DNA of 37,372 bases, taken from the NCBI GenBank assembly GCA_021847065.1, contig JAJZVR010000006.1, positions 1 to 37,372 of the forward strand, written 5' to 3'. The notes beneath the pieces are model-generated. The model was not told where the DNA came from and searched no databases. It worked only from the letters and a program-made list of their open reading frames with translations. Made by a program: the position numbers and the translations under genes. Numbering within the stretch: the stretch's first letter is position 1; the number at the start of each line of letters is the position of its first letter. The DNA is from Planctomycetota bacterium. Lineage in GTDB: Bacteria; Planctomycetota; Phycisphaerae; WQYP01. Positions 1-8,904 of this stretch are shown here, one piece after another.

Positions 1-2
1 AT

Positions 3-884
3 CAATCCCCGTGTCGTCAAAATAAAAATGTCCAAGTATCTTAAAAAACGCGCCGAACACTTGTCGCCACCACAACCCTTGGTCCCCTTCGAGAACGATG
101 TTGTCATTCTTAAGTAAACCGTATTGGGTCTAAGGCGAAAGTCCCTTTCCTGTTCGTAGGCAACTTTCTCGATCGAGGGAAAGACCTCAATGAAGCGACC
201 TACCAAGCTTTGGAATTCATCGGCATGCGACTCTTGAAGTAGCACCATTTTCTCGGTGGTGCTGGCTTGGGTATTCCGGAGACTCTCCACGGAATGATCC
301 CCAACCTCTCCCTTGAACCGTTCGACGGTGGAAGACGAGACAGCTAATAACCTATTCATTGATGAGGAATGGTCAGTGAAGACAACACGATCAAACGACC
401 GAGATACGTCACGTATCGCATCTTCTTCCCGCAAAAGGAAAAGCACGCTTTCGTCCGGCGAGAGTTTCGGAGTCTCTTTTCCGCGTAATCTGATATTTTC
501 CGATTCTCTTTCGACAAGCACCTCTCCTCCAACGCAGGCCAGTGATTCGGACAAGAACTTCGGCTGCGGCCTGGCCCTCCGCACATCGGCCCCCGGCTCC
601 ATTTCCTGGCCCACACCGGCAGAACCGTCAGGCTGCGCCTCCAAGGAGGCCGACCACTTATATGTTTTGCCATCACCAATCTGGAAAAGAAGAGACCAGC
701 TAGCCCCCCAGAGCTCTGTTGCCCGTGATCGTGCAGCTCGGACGACCTCGAATAGTGATTTAAGGATACGGGTTTTCCCAACCCCCGACACCCCAACCAA
801 GAGATTCAATCCGGGATCGAAATCCATACCGGGCAACGCCCATCCGCTGTCGCCCTCGGAGAACTCAAAACGTATTAGCCGCAC
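3..884 (-). CDS. RecF/SMC-like AAA family ATPase, partial (runs off left edge); apparent frameshift near 95-135
   Basis: Not in the ORF track because it has no stop inside the window. Reverse strand reads VRLIRFEFSEGDSGWALPGMDFDPGLNLLVGVSGVGKTRILKSLFEVVRAARSRATELWGASWSLLFQIGDGK..., with a clear Walker A (GVSGVGKT), GTG start at 884 and a GGAG upstream. Confidence 0.75.
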   Translation of the reverse strand, partial: MRLIRFEFSEGDSGWALPGMDFDPGLNLLVGVSGVGKTRILKSLFEVVRAARSRATELWGASWSLLFQIGDGKTYKWSASLEAQPDGSAGVGQEMEPGADVRRARPQPKFLSESLACVGGEVLVERESENIRLRGKETPKLSPDESVLFLLREEDAIRDVSRSFDRVVFTDHSSSMNRLLAVSSSTVERFKGEVGDHSVESLRNTQASTTEKMVLLQESHADEFQSLVGRFIEVFPSIEKVAYEQERDFRLRPNTVYLRMTTSFSKGTKGCGGDKCSARFLRYLDIFILTTRGL

Positions 885-1122
885 GGCAGTCTCCAAAACA
901 TTCCGGCATTCGCGCCACGAATCCTATAAATCGTATACCGGGATACCCTGCAATGCCAGCTATCGCTCTTAGATCCGGCATTTCTCCTGAACAGATAAAG
1001 GGTCGGCGGATGCCCGCCCCCCCAGGCACCGAATAAATCCCGTCGTAACTGCCGCGAACGCATCAACGCCGCCGATTCGCTGTGACGTTTTTTTCGCGGC
1101 ACTTTTCGTTTATGATACCGGC

Positions 1123-1680
1123 ATGGCGGAGCAGTTATTGGCGGACAATTCGACTTTGCGCAAGCGGCTGCTGGTGGGAGCTTTGGCTTTTTTGCTGCTG
1201 CTGGCTATCGGCAGCGCGTATGCCGTCACCCTGATAACCCGCATGGACGGCAACACCCTTTATGGCTCCCGCGGAAACTTGCACGCGGCAATCAAAAGTA
1301 CTCAGGGATTGCAATACATTACCTCCGGCAATATCGATTTGGAAGGCCGCAATCGGCATTATCAGCAGGTTTATCTGGTGCTCGCGAAGGGACTGAAAAC
1401 TCCGGCCAAGGCTCTTGCCGACCATGTATACCGGCAAATGCTCTCCAAGGGATGGCCGCACGAGAGTAATGTGTATGTGAAAACCACCTTTCGCCACGGC
1501 AACATGTATATTTATAAAGCCATGGGCGGACCGAATGGTAAATTTATCTGGGTAGCCGCCATGCGCCATGGCCAGGTGGTTAATTTGATTAGTTATGCCG
1601 GCGATAGTCTGGATTTACCGTTAGATCAGCAGGAATTTAATACACTGATTCAGTGGGTTCAGCAGAACCAAGCCAATTAA
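1123..1680 (+). CDS. Uncharacterised protein with one N-terminal transmembrane segment
   Basis: 185-aa ORF; RLLVGALAFLLLLAIGSAYAVTL membrane anchor; first of five co-directional, closely spaced genes. Confidence 0.75.
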   Translation: MAEQLLADNSTLRKRLLVGALAFLLLLAIGSAYAVTLITRMDGNTLYGSRGNLHAAIKSTQGLQYITSGNIDLEGRNRHYQQVYLVLAKGLKTPAKALADHVYRQMLSKGWPHESNVYVKTTFRHGNMYIYKAMGGPNGKFIWVAAMRHGQVVNLISYAGDSLDLPLDQQEFNTLIQWVQQNQAN

Positions 1681-1703
1681 TTTAATCTCGCACGGAGTTC
1701 TCT

Positions 1704-3311
1704 ATGCGCGCACTTGCGATACTACAATTGTTCCATATACCTCACCTGCGCCAAGCCAGCACCGCGTTGGGCGTACTGCTGGCAATTGGCATCGGCTCTT
1801 CAGGAATATTTCCCCCCAGCCTCGCGGCACAAACGCCCGATACAAATATGCTCGCCCCGCTTTGGATTGACGCTTTAGACGGCTTTGAATTGCGTCCGCC
1901 ACTGAATTGCGACGTTCTGCAACCCAAATTTCAAGCAGCGCCGCCGCAAAAAAATGGAACCCTCCCGGTCAGGCCGGGCAATCTGGTAACGTTCGTAAAT
2001 AATTCCCTGCGATGGGGCATTATCGTACATCTAAGTGAACTGGAAAAAGCTGTGCCCCTGAAAACATTGCTGGACGAAACCGTCGCCGAGGCCAGACATA
2101 ATTATCCAAAAGTGCGGGTTCTGGCCCGGCGGATGGTAACAAACTCCGGTAAACCCGCGGGCATTCTCGTTCTACAACTCACCACCGCTTCCAACAATAA
2201 GCCGGTTATGCGCCAGCAGCTTATTATCCGGGCGGCCCCCAAGCTCTATTACCTGCTTACGTTTTTCAGCCCCGCGGGCCAGGCCGACGGCGCACGGGCA
2301 TGTTTTTCCGCCATGATCAAAACCTTCCGCCTGCTCAATATGGCAAAACTTCAACAGCAGCGGGCCGCAGCGGTAATCGCCGGACGCAAATGGCTTCAGG
2401 GAATCACCGCTGAAATGCTTAAAAAAAAGGATATTCATCCCCATTTATATCAGATTAAAGTCAACGGAAAGGGCATCGGATACGTACTGGTGTCATGCTA
2501 TCCCGGCGCGGAAGATGGTTATACCGGCATGTTCAGTTCTACCAACGCCCGAACGTTTTTGCCCAATGGAGACGCGATACTTTCCAAAGTGATCTGTTTC
2601 TGGGCGTATGCCCAGCAGGGCAAAAAAACCGGACCCGCCACGCATTACACCACTTGGTATAAAGCGGTTGAAACCCTGGTCCCGATTAATAACCCCCAGG
2701 AAGTTAAAATGCGCCAGGAGCGCATTGTTATCGATCCCAAAACCAATAAGCCCAAACTCGAACATATCAAAATTCCCTATCCCAATATGCAAATTCACTG
2801 GGTCCGGGAAACCGGTGATGAACAATCAGCCTATGTTCCGCAACTCGATAAACATGGCAACCCGACCGATTTTTTTGTCCGCCACCGCTGGATGACTGTT
2901 TATATGCAGCGAAGACATGTTTTGCCCGGCCAACCCAATAAGCCAACTCACTTCGAATTGCCTTCCTATATGCCGGCCTATTTACCGCTGACCTTAAAAT
3001 ATTTCTGGCCCCGGCTGGTAAATCTGGCCAAACCCTCCGCCATGGGTTTTGTCACGTTTAATTCCGGCTCCCGCCGCTTGGGCCTGCGCCTGCTGCGTGT
3101 GCGCGGCATACAGCGCATCACCGTTAATGGCCGCAAAATCGCCGCGCGTCACCTCACCGAACAACTGGACCCCGGAATCGCAAACCTCTGGGTGAATTCC
3201 AGAGGCATGTTGATAAAATACCTTGGTTCAGACGGCAGCGCATGGACCCCAACCACGGCGGCGGCCATGAATAAAAAATGGAAAGCCCGGCTGGCCGCCC
3301 TGAAACAATAA
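1704..3311 (+). CDS. Uncharacterised secreted protein (535 aa)
   Basis: Long ORF with N-terminal hydrophobic signal-like segment (ALGVLLAIGIGSSGIFPPSLAAQ); 23 nt after the previous gene. Confidence 0.8.
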   Translation: MRALAILQLFHIPHLRQASTALGVLLAIGIGSSGIFPPSLAAQTPDTNMLAPLWIDALDGFELRPPLNCDVLQPKFQAAPPQKNGTLPVRPGNLVTFVNNSLRWGIIVHLSELEKAVPLKTLLDETVAEARHNYPKVRVLARRMVTNSGKPAGILVLQLTTASNNKPVMRQQLIIRAAPKLYYLLTFFSPAGQADGARACFSAMIKTFRLLNMAKLQQQRAAAVIAGRKWLQGITAEMLKKKDIHPHLYQIKVNGKGIGYVLVSCYPGAEDGYTGMFSSTNARTFLPNGDAILSKVICFWAYAQQGKKTGPATHYTTWYKAVETLVPINNPQEVKMRQERIVIDPKTNKPKLEHIKIPYPNMQIHWVRETGDEQSAYVPQLDKHGNPTDFFVRHRWMTVYMQRRHVLPGQPNKPTHFELPSYMPAYLPLTLKYFWPRLVNLAKPSAMGFVTFNSGSRRLGLRLLRVRGIQRITVNGRKIAARHLTEQLDPGIANLWVNSRGMLIKYLGSDGSAWTPTTAAAMNKKWKARLAALKQ

Positions 3312-3321
3312 AGGACTTGCA

Positions 3322-4089
3322 ATGCGGAATTTTCTAAAACGCGTGATTGTTCTGGTGGTACTGACAACCATCATGGCCACTGCTATTAACATGGCCATCT
3401 ATTTCACATCCCGCAACGCCCGCATCCTGCAATTGGAACGTGAACGCAAACACCTCCAAACCGTCATCAACCGCCTTACCGGAAAACGCCGCATGGCCGA
3501 ACTGGTGGTGGATGGGCAAGTCACCAATGGCCAGCGGCAGGTGCTGCAAACCACGCTTCTGTGGGAAGAATTCGTCACCGGGCCTGATGGCCGCCGCATA
3601 GCTCTACCAATCAAAAAAATTATTATCCCCGGGGATACCCCCTATGTGGACGGTTATGTGCTCAAATTCCAGGATAAGTTTGTCGAACAAGGCAATTTGC
3701 TGCGTGGCAAGTCCCTGGCTTTTTTCCGCCGGATTTTCTCAACAAAACAATCCCCCCACCTGGGCAACTCCCTGCTGGATTCGCACGGTGTGCCGCCTTG
3801 TCTGGACGGGAAAGCCGGTCGCCCCGACACCTTTACACTCGATCTCTGGCAACATATTCAGCAGCTTATGCAGCATCCAGCGTCCGCCAAAAAACTGGGC
3901 CTGGATATTGTCCAGGGGCAGGCGGTATATCGGCCCGTCAAGCCCGGACGCTTGTATGTCATTTATCTGCAAAATGACGGCGGAATGGAATTCACGCAAC
4001 AAGCCGGCGAATCTTCACTTATTAATCGACTCCTGAAAGAAGCGGATCATACTCACTCGCAAACCGCGACCACCCCGGGCGCGCAGTAA
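3322..4089 (+). CDS. Uncharacterised membrane-anchored protein with short coiled-coil-like stretch
   Basis: 255-aa ORF; N-terminal TM (VIVLVVLTTIMATAINMAIYF) then charged LERERKHLQTVINRL; 10 nt after the previous gene. Confidence 0.75.
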   Translation: MRNFLKRVIVLVVLTTIMATAINMAIYFTSRNARILQLERERKHLQTVINRLTGKRRMAELVVDGQVTNGQRQVLQTTLLWEEFVTGPDGRRIALPIKKIIIPGDTPYVDGYVLKFQDKFVEQGNLLRGKSLAFFRRIFSTKQSPHLGNSLLDSHGVPPCLDGKAGRPDTFTLDLWQHIQQLMQHPASAKKLGLDIVQGQAVYRPVKPGRLYVIYLQNDGGMEFTQQAGESSLINRLLKEADHTHSQTATTPGAQ

Positions 4090-4115
4090 CCTGTAAACCA
4101 ATTAAAAGGTGGCAC

Positions 4116-5570
4116 ATGGTCTCTGATGGCTCTCCAGCACTGATGACCAACCACACCCGCCCGCCCTTGCCATCATCGGCAATTGCCACCACCGTGTGGC
4201 TGATAACCGGCACGGTACTTATCGCCTTGGCGATTTTGCTGCGCCTCAACGCGCCAACGCTGGCCCACAGCGTGTTACGTCACCTGACCATCCGTAACCT
4301 GTTTGTCGCCGGCAACGTCCTGGCCGGAACAGTATTTCTATGCAGTTGCCTCTTCCTGCGGCGAAACATGGGAAAATATCTGTTTTTCTGGATGCTGCTG
4401 ACTGGCCTGACATGTCGGCTGATTATCCTAAGCGGAACGCCGGTATTATCCACCGATTACTATCGCTTCCTCTGGGATGGCGCGGTACTCGCACAAGGCC
4501 ACAACCCCTGGCTTTACAGCCCAAAAGCGGTACTGGATCATTCCAATCCCACAATAAATCCAGCTTTAACCGCCTTGGCACAGGCCCATCGCGCCCTGAT
4601 GCTCCACATCAATCACCCGGATTTGCCGACCATTTATCCGCCGGTCAGCGAGTTTGCGATGGCACTGGCGGCCAAAATCGCGCCGTTCAGCGCCACCGCT
4701 TTGCGTTGCGTGTATTTGGTTTTTGACACCGCCACCGCTATTTTCATCGCCATAATCCTACGTCGTCTGCATCGCCCCAGTTCCTGGCTGCTGATCTACT
4801 GGTGGAATCCCGTGCTCATCAACGCCTTTTATAACGAAGCACATATGGATGTAATGACCCTGGCGTTTGTTGCGCTCTTTGCGTTAATGCTCGTTATGCA
4901 GCGCCCCAAATCCGCCGCAACTGCATTGGGTTTGGCCATTGGTGCAAAATTCTGGCCCATCGTATTGGCTCCGGTTCTACTGCGGCCACTATTGAAAAAT
5001 CGAAAACAATTGGCAATCGTCACCACGGTCTTGGCGCTGGTCAGCGCCGCCGCGCTGATTCCCATGTTTTTAACCGCCGGGCCCGCACTGCATTCACTGC
5101 TGAGCTATGGGCGATATTGGCACGAAAATGACGGCGTATTTCGCCTCGTTTCCATGTTCTGGCACCATGTATTTCCCGCCACAGCATATATGCGGCCCGC
5201 AGTTGCATCGCGTATCACAATTGCAGTTATTTATCTCACCGCACTGATTATCCTCAATCGCAAAGCCGCAACCCCAAGCCACGCCATACGGGTTTGCCTG
5301 TTTTCCGTCATGTTCATTTTTCTGTTAAGCCCGACGGAATTTGCCTGGTACTACACCTGGCTGCTGCCTCTGCTGGCTATTTACCCGCGCATTTCACTGT
5401 TGGTCTGGTCCTTAACGCTGGGCCTTTATCACGCCCACTATTTTTATCCTTGGATGATCTGGCTTGAACATGGGCCCGTCTGCGCGCTGCTGATTTTAGA
5501 ATTGCTCTGGCCCCGTCTGGCCAATTGGTTTGTTGCGGATTCTCACACCCCTTTGCCCATTGCAGCGTGA
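4116..5570 (+). CDS. Polytopic membrane glycosyltransferase (GT87/mannosyltransferase-like)
   Basis: 484-aa ORF with many TM segments; STDYYRFLWDGAVLAQGHNPW motif typical of GT-C type transferases (DUF2029-like). Confidence 0.75.
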   Translation: MVSDGSPALMTNHTRPPLPSSAIATTVWLITGTVLIALAILLRLNAPTLAHSVLRHLTIRNLFVAGNVLAGTVFLCSCLFLRRNMGKYLFFWMLLTGLTCRLIILSGTPVLSTDYYRFLWDGAVLAQGHNPWLYSPKAVLDHSNPTINPALTALAQAHRALMLHINHPDLPTIYPPVSEFAMALAAKIAPFSATALRCVYLVFDTATAIFIAIILRRLHRPSSWLLIYWWNPVLINAFYNEAHMDVMTLAFVALFALMLVMQRPKSAATALGLAIGAKFWPIVLAPVLLRPLLKNRKQLAIVTTVLALVSAAALIPMFLTAGPALHSLLSYGRYWHENDGVFRLVSMFWHHVFPATAYMRPAVASRITIAVIYLTALIILNRKAATPSHAIRVCLFSVMFIFLLSPTEFAWYYTWLLPLLAIYPRISLLVWSLTLGLYHAHYFYPWMIWLEHGPVCALLILELLWPRLANWFVADSHTPLPIAA

Positions 5571-5682
5571 CCTTGAACCCCGACGACCAACACCCATCGC
5601 AAACTCCGTTGCCCCGCTGCGTTGCCCATGCTCACGTTTCCCATGCTCATTGGCAAATCCGCCACATGGGCCGTAAACTCCC

Positions 5683-6429
5683 ATGATGAATGCTCCGTCC
5701 ACTACGTTTCCCGGAATAAATTCTCTCCGCGTGGCGGTTATTATCCCCGCCATCAATGAGGAAAAATCAATCGGACAGGTCATCGCGGATATTCCCGCAT
5801 GGGTAACAGAAATTATCGTCGCCGATAATGGCTCCACGGATAACACCGTCGCCGTCGCTCAACAGGCCGGAGCCAAAGTCGTGCCCGCCGCTGTTCGCGG
5901 CTATGGCAGCGCCTGCCTCGCCGGTATTGCAGCCGCGGAAAATGCCGATATTCTCGTTTTTATCGATGGCGATTTCAGTGATTATCCCCAGCAAATGCAC
6001 ACGCTGGTTCAACCCATCGCTGAAAATCACGCCGACATGGTTATTGGATCACGCACACTCGGACACCGCCAACGCGGTTCATTAACCATTCAGCAGCGCT
6101 TTGGCGGGGCGCTGGCCTGCTGGCTTATGTGGCTTCTGTGGTCTGTGCGCTATACCGACCTCGGCCCATTTCGCGCTATATCTCGCCCGGCGCTGCTGCA
6201 ATTGCGCATGGATGATCGTAATTTTGGCTGGACCGTGCAAATGCAGATTCGCGCCGCCATCACCGGCCTGCGAACCATGGAAGTTCCCGTCGATTACCGC
6301 CGGCGCATTGGCCGATCTAAGATTTCCGGCACGCTGCGCGGTGTAGTCATGGCCGGATATAAAATTTTGTACACCATCGGCAAAGAATTTTTGGCCGCCC
6401 GGCATTTTTCCGGAAAAGCCGGTAAATAG
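5683..6429 (+). CDS. Family 2 glycosyltransferase (dolichol-phosphate mannosyltransferase-like)
   Basis: 248-aa ORF: VAVIIPAINEEKSIGQVIADIP..VTEIIVADNGSTDNT..ILVFIDGDFSDYPQ; GT2 nucleotide-binding and DxD-like motifs. Confidence 0.88.
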   Translation: MMNAPSTTFPGINSLRVAVIIPAINEEKSIGQVIADIPAWVTEIIVADNGSTDNTVAVAQQAGAKVVPAAVRGYGSACLAGIAAAENADILVFIDGDFSDYPQQMHTLVQPIAENHADMVIGSRTLGHRQRGSLTIQQRFGGALACWLMWLLWSVRYTDLGPFRAISRPALLQLRMDDRNFGWTVQMQIRAAITGLRTMEVPVDYRRRIGRSKISGTLRGVVMAGYKILYTIGKEFLAARHFSGKAGK

Positions 6430-6738
6430 AGTCCTTGATTTTGCACGGGAATATACGATGGAATGGGAATTTCCCTCATTCCGCGCATGGCCGCCACGCC
6501 GGATTTTGGGCAAAAATAGTGTTATCGGAAGCTTTCCGGCCCAGCCCACTAATGCTCTGCCACGCCTAAATAAACTCTTAACCAACCGCGCCCAACCCCG
6601 CGCCAACGTCCGTATATAACCGCGAAAGTCCCGCATTTCAGTGCTTTGCGACTGATAACCGTCCCGCTGGCAAACCTGTGGTCTTTTCTTTACCTGCAAC
6701 GCGCCGTTGATCCGATGCAAGAGGTGTTGTTACTCGCC

Positions 6739-6760
6739 GGCGACCGGGCCTTCGGTCGCC
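6739..6760 (+). promoter_or_regulatory. Strong hairpin in the 5' leader of the S8-like PEP-CTERM gene
   Basis: Perfect 8-bp stem GGCGACCG-ggcctt-CGGTCGCC, about 40 nt upstream of ATG 6801. Confidence 0.45.
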
Positions 6761-6800
6761 AGAGTTGTTTGGGCCGCAGCGCCCATTACGGAGCCTTCCG

Positions 6801-8456
6801 ATGACCACGAAACTTCCCCCCATGCCCCTACGTCCGAAAATGCTTAGTGTTGTAGATGATAACACTTCTACATCACATTCCAACGCTGCGCGGTGTGCCG
6901 GCGCGGCGGTCGCATTGGCGGCTGCGTTTGCCGCCGCCAATGCTGTTCATGCCAATACCACGTTTGATCAAATTGGCCTCACACAATTGCAAAGCATCGC
7001 TCCCAACATCAACGGATCAGGTGTTAATGTCGCGCAGGTCGAGGCCTCCGTCAGCAGCACCACTCAAAACGCCTTTGAACCCAACCCCGCCAATCTCAAC
7101 ACCCATGCCCAGTTTACTTTCATTGATTCATCCGGAACTTCTTCCGGATCTTACAACAGTGCCGACGCCTCCTGGCACGCGGAATATGTCGCTTCACTAT
7201 TTTACGGCGGTGCCGGTGCGGGCGTTGCACCGGATGTTTCACATGTTTATGTCTATGCCGAAAGTTATTATTTCAATACGCTCTACGCCGTCACCGCGCC
7301 GATCAACAGTTCCGCCGGCCTGGCGCCTTCCGTCGTGAATCAAAGCTTTATTTATCCCGGCGTGACAAGCTCCACCAGCCAGTACCTCGATCAAATCTGG
7401 GATAATTATGCCGCGCAATACAACACGTTGTTTGTTACCGCCATCGGCGATGGCCAAACCACCAGCACCTCGACACCCAGTTATGTCAATGCACCGGCAG
7501 ATATGTACAACGGTATTGCCGTCGGTGCCTACACCGGCATTGGTGGCACACCCTCCACGTGGGTCGGCCCAACTTGGGATGGGCGATCCGCGCCAGATCT
7601 GATCGCGCCAGGCAGCTACACCAGCTATACCGCACCGTTGGTCAGCGGATCGGCCGCACTGTTAATCCAGGCTGGTAACGCCGATATCGGCGGCACCGGC
7701 ACCGCCAGCGCCGCCACCGACATCCGCACCGTTAAGGCACTTCTGTTAAATGGTGCCACCAAAATTCAGGGCTGGACCAACTCTTACTCCGCCAACAGCG
7801 GCACCTACACCTACAACGCCGCCAGCGCCAACGCCACCACACCGTTGGATCCACGCTACGGCGTAGGCATGGTCAATGTCTACAACGCGTACACAAATCT
7901 CGCCGGTGGCGAACATAATTACTCAGCCGCCACCAGCTCTGCAATCAGCGCGTTCTCCACCAATACCACCGCCGCCCCAACCGCCAACTTCACGGGAACT
8001 GCTGTCACAGCAACAACCGGATGGAATCTCGCTTCCATCACCGCGTCCTCCAGCAAAAATGCGGTTGAAAATTATGACTTTAATCTGCCGGGAACATCCA
8101 TCAATAGTTGGGATTTAACCGCCACGTTAACCTGGAACAAAGATTACCAGGCCAGTGGAATCAATCATCTGCTGCTGTTTTTATTGAATTCCTCCGGCCA
8201 GCAGGTCGCCAGCAGCACCAGCATGTCGGACAATCTGCAACAGATCAACATTAATTCCAGCCTCGGCATGACCACCTTGGCCCCCGGCCAATACGATCTG
8301 GCCGTAGAAATGCTCGGCGGCAGCAATCTTATATCCAATTCCGAAACCTACGCCCTAGCCTGGAATTTTGTCGACCCAGTCTCCGTCCCCGAACCCGGCG
8401 CCATCGCCATCCTCCTCGCCGGCTCCATGTTCGCAATGCTGAAACGGAAAAGCTGA
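6801..8456 (+). CDS. PEP-CTERM subtilisin-like (S8 fold) protein with substituted catalytic Asp
   Basis: ORF listed from 6765; ATG 6801 has a plausible SD. S8-like blocks: SGVNVAQVEASV, SWHAEYVASLFYG, YTSYTAPLVSGSAALL. C-terminus VPEPGAIAILLAGSMFAMLKRKS is a PEP-CTERM signal. Confidence 0.8.
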   Translation: MTTKLPPMPLRPKMLSVVDDNTSTSHSNAARCAGAAVALAAAFAAANAVHANTTFDQIGLTQLQSIAPNINGSGVNVAQVEASVSSTTQNAFEPNPANLNTHAQFTFIDSSGTSSGSYNSADASWHAEYVASLFYGGAGAGVAPDVSHVYVYAESYYFNTLYAVTAPINSSAGLAPSVVNQSFIYPGVTSSTSQYLDQIWDNYAAQYNTLFVTAIGDGQTTSTSTPSYVNAPADMYNGIAVGAYTGIGGTPSTWVGPTWDGRSAPDLIAPGSYTSYTAPLVSGSAALLIQAGNADIGGTGTASAATDIRTVKALLLNGATKIQGWTNSYSANSGTYTYNAASANATTPLDPRYGVGMVNVYNAYTNLAGGEHNYSAATSSAISAFSTNTTAAPTANFTGTAVTATTGWNLASITASSSKNAVENYDFNLPGTSINSWDLTATLTWNKDYQASGINHLLLFLLNSSGQQVASSTSMSDNLQQININSSLGMTTLAPGQYDLAVEMLGGSNLISNSETYALAWNFVDPVSVPEPGAIAILLAGSMFAMLKRKS

Positions 8457-8696
8457 ATGGGAGCAACACTGCGCCGTGGACGACCAGTAGCGGCAGTATT
8501 ATCAGTAATGTCAGTAATGGTCAGTAATTTCAGTATTTGCAATCCGGCGAAGCCGTTACGCCGTCCGAAATAGCCGACAACCATCCGCAAACCAAGCCGC
8601 GCCTGTGCCACTGACATAACCACACGTACCTCATGCCCAAAGATTATTCACATCCCGAAGCTACGCGGTAGACGTGGTTCATAGCGCGGACACACC

Positions 8697-8846
8697 AATA
8701 CCGGCCTGCATGTGACGGTGGACATTCTCAACAAGGTCTACGAAACCGGACGCCAATGCACCAAAGAATTCAAACGCGACATGAAAATCCGCTTCGATTC
8801 GTTCTTGCCCCAGTGGAACTACCGGGCCGCCCCTGTCACCACGTAA
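8697..8846 (+). pseudogene. C-terminal remnant of an ISAzo13-family (Rhodopirellula-type) transposase
   Basis: Frame reads NTGLHVTVDILNKVYETGRQCTKEFKRDMKIRFDSFLPQWNYRAAPVTT*, resembling the conserved TGL-V-...-Y-TG...HEF..-WNY tail of ISAzo13 transposases; no N-terminal part in frame. Confidence 0.6.
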
Positions 8847-8904
8847 ATAGGGAAGTTATTTCGGCCCCGTTCCTTACGGAGTTGTTGCCTATTTTATAAT
8901 GTTG

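Noticed and set aside
313-972. 219-aa plus-strand ORF
   Set aside because: Antisense to the Walker-A ATPase; low-complexity Ser/Arg/Pro composition and no recognisable family.
6640-6760. c-di-GMP-I riboswitch
   Set aside because: Only fragments of the consensus; the conserved ACGCAAAGCC block is absent.
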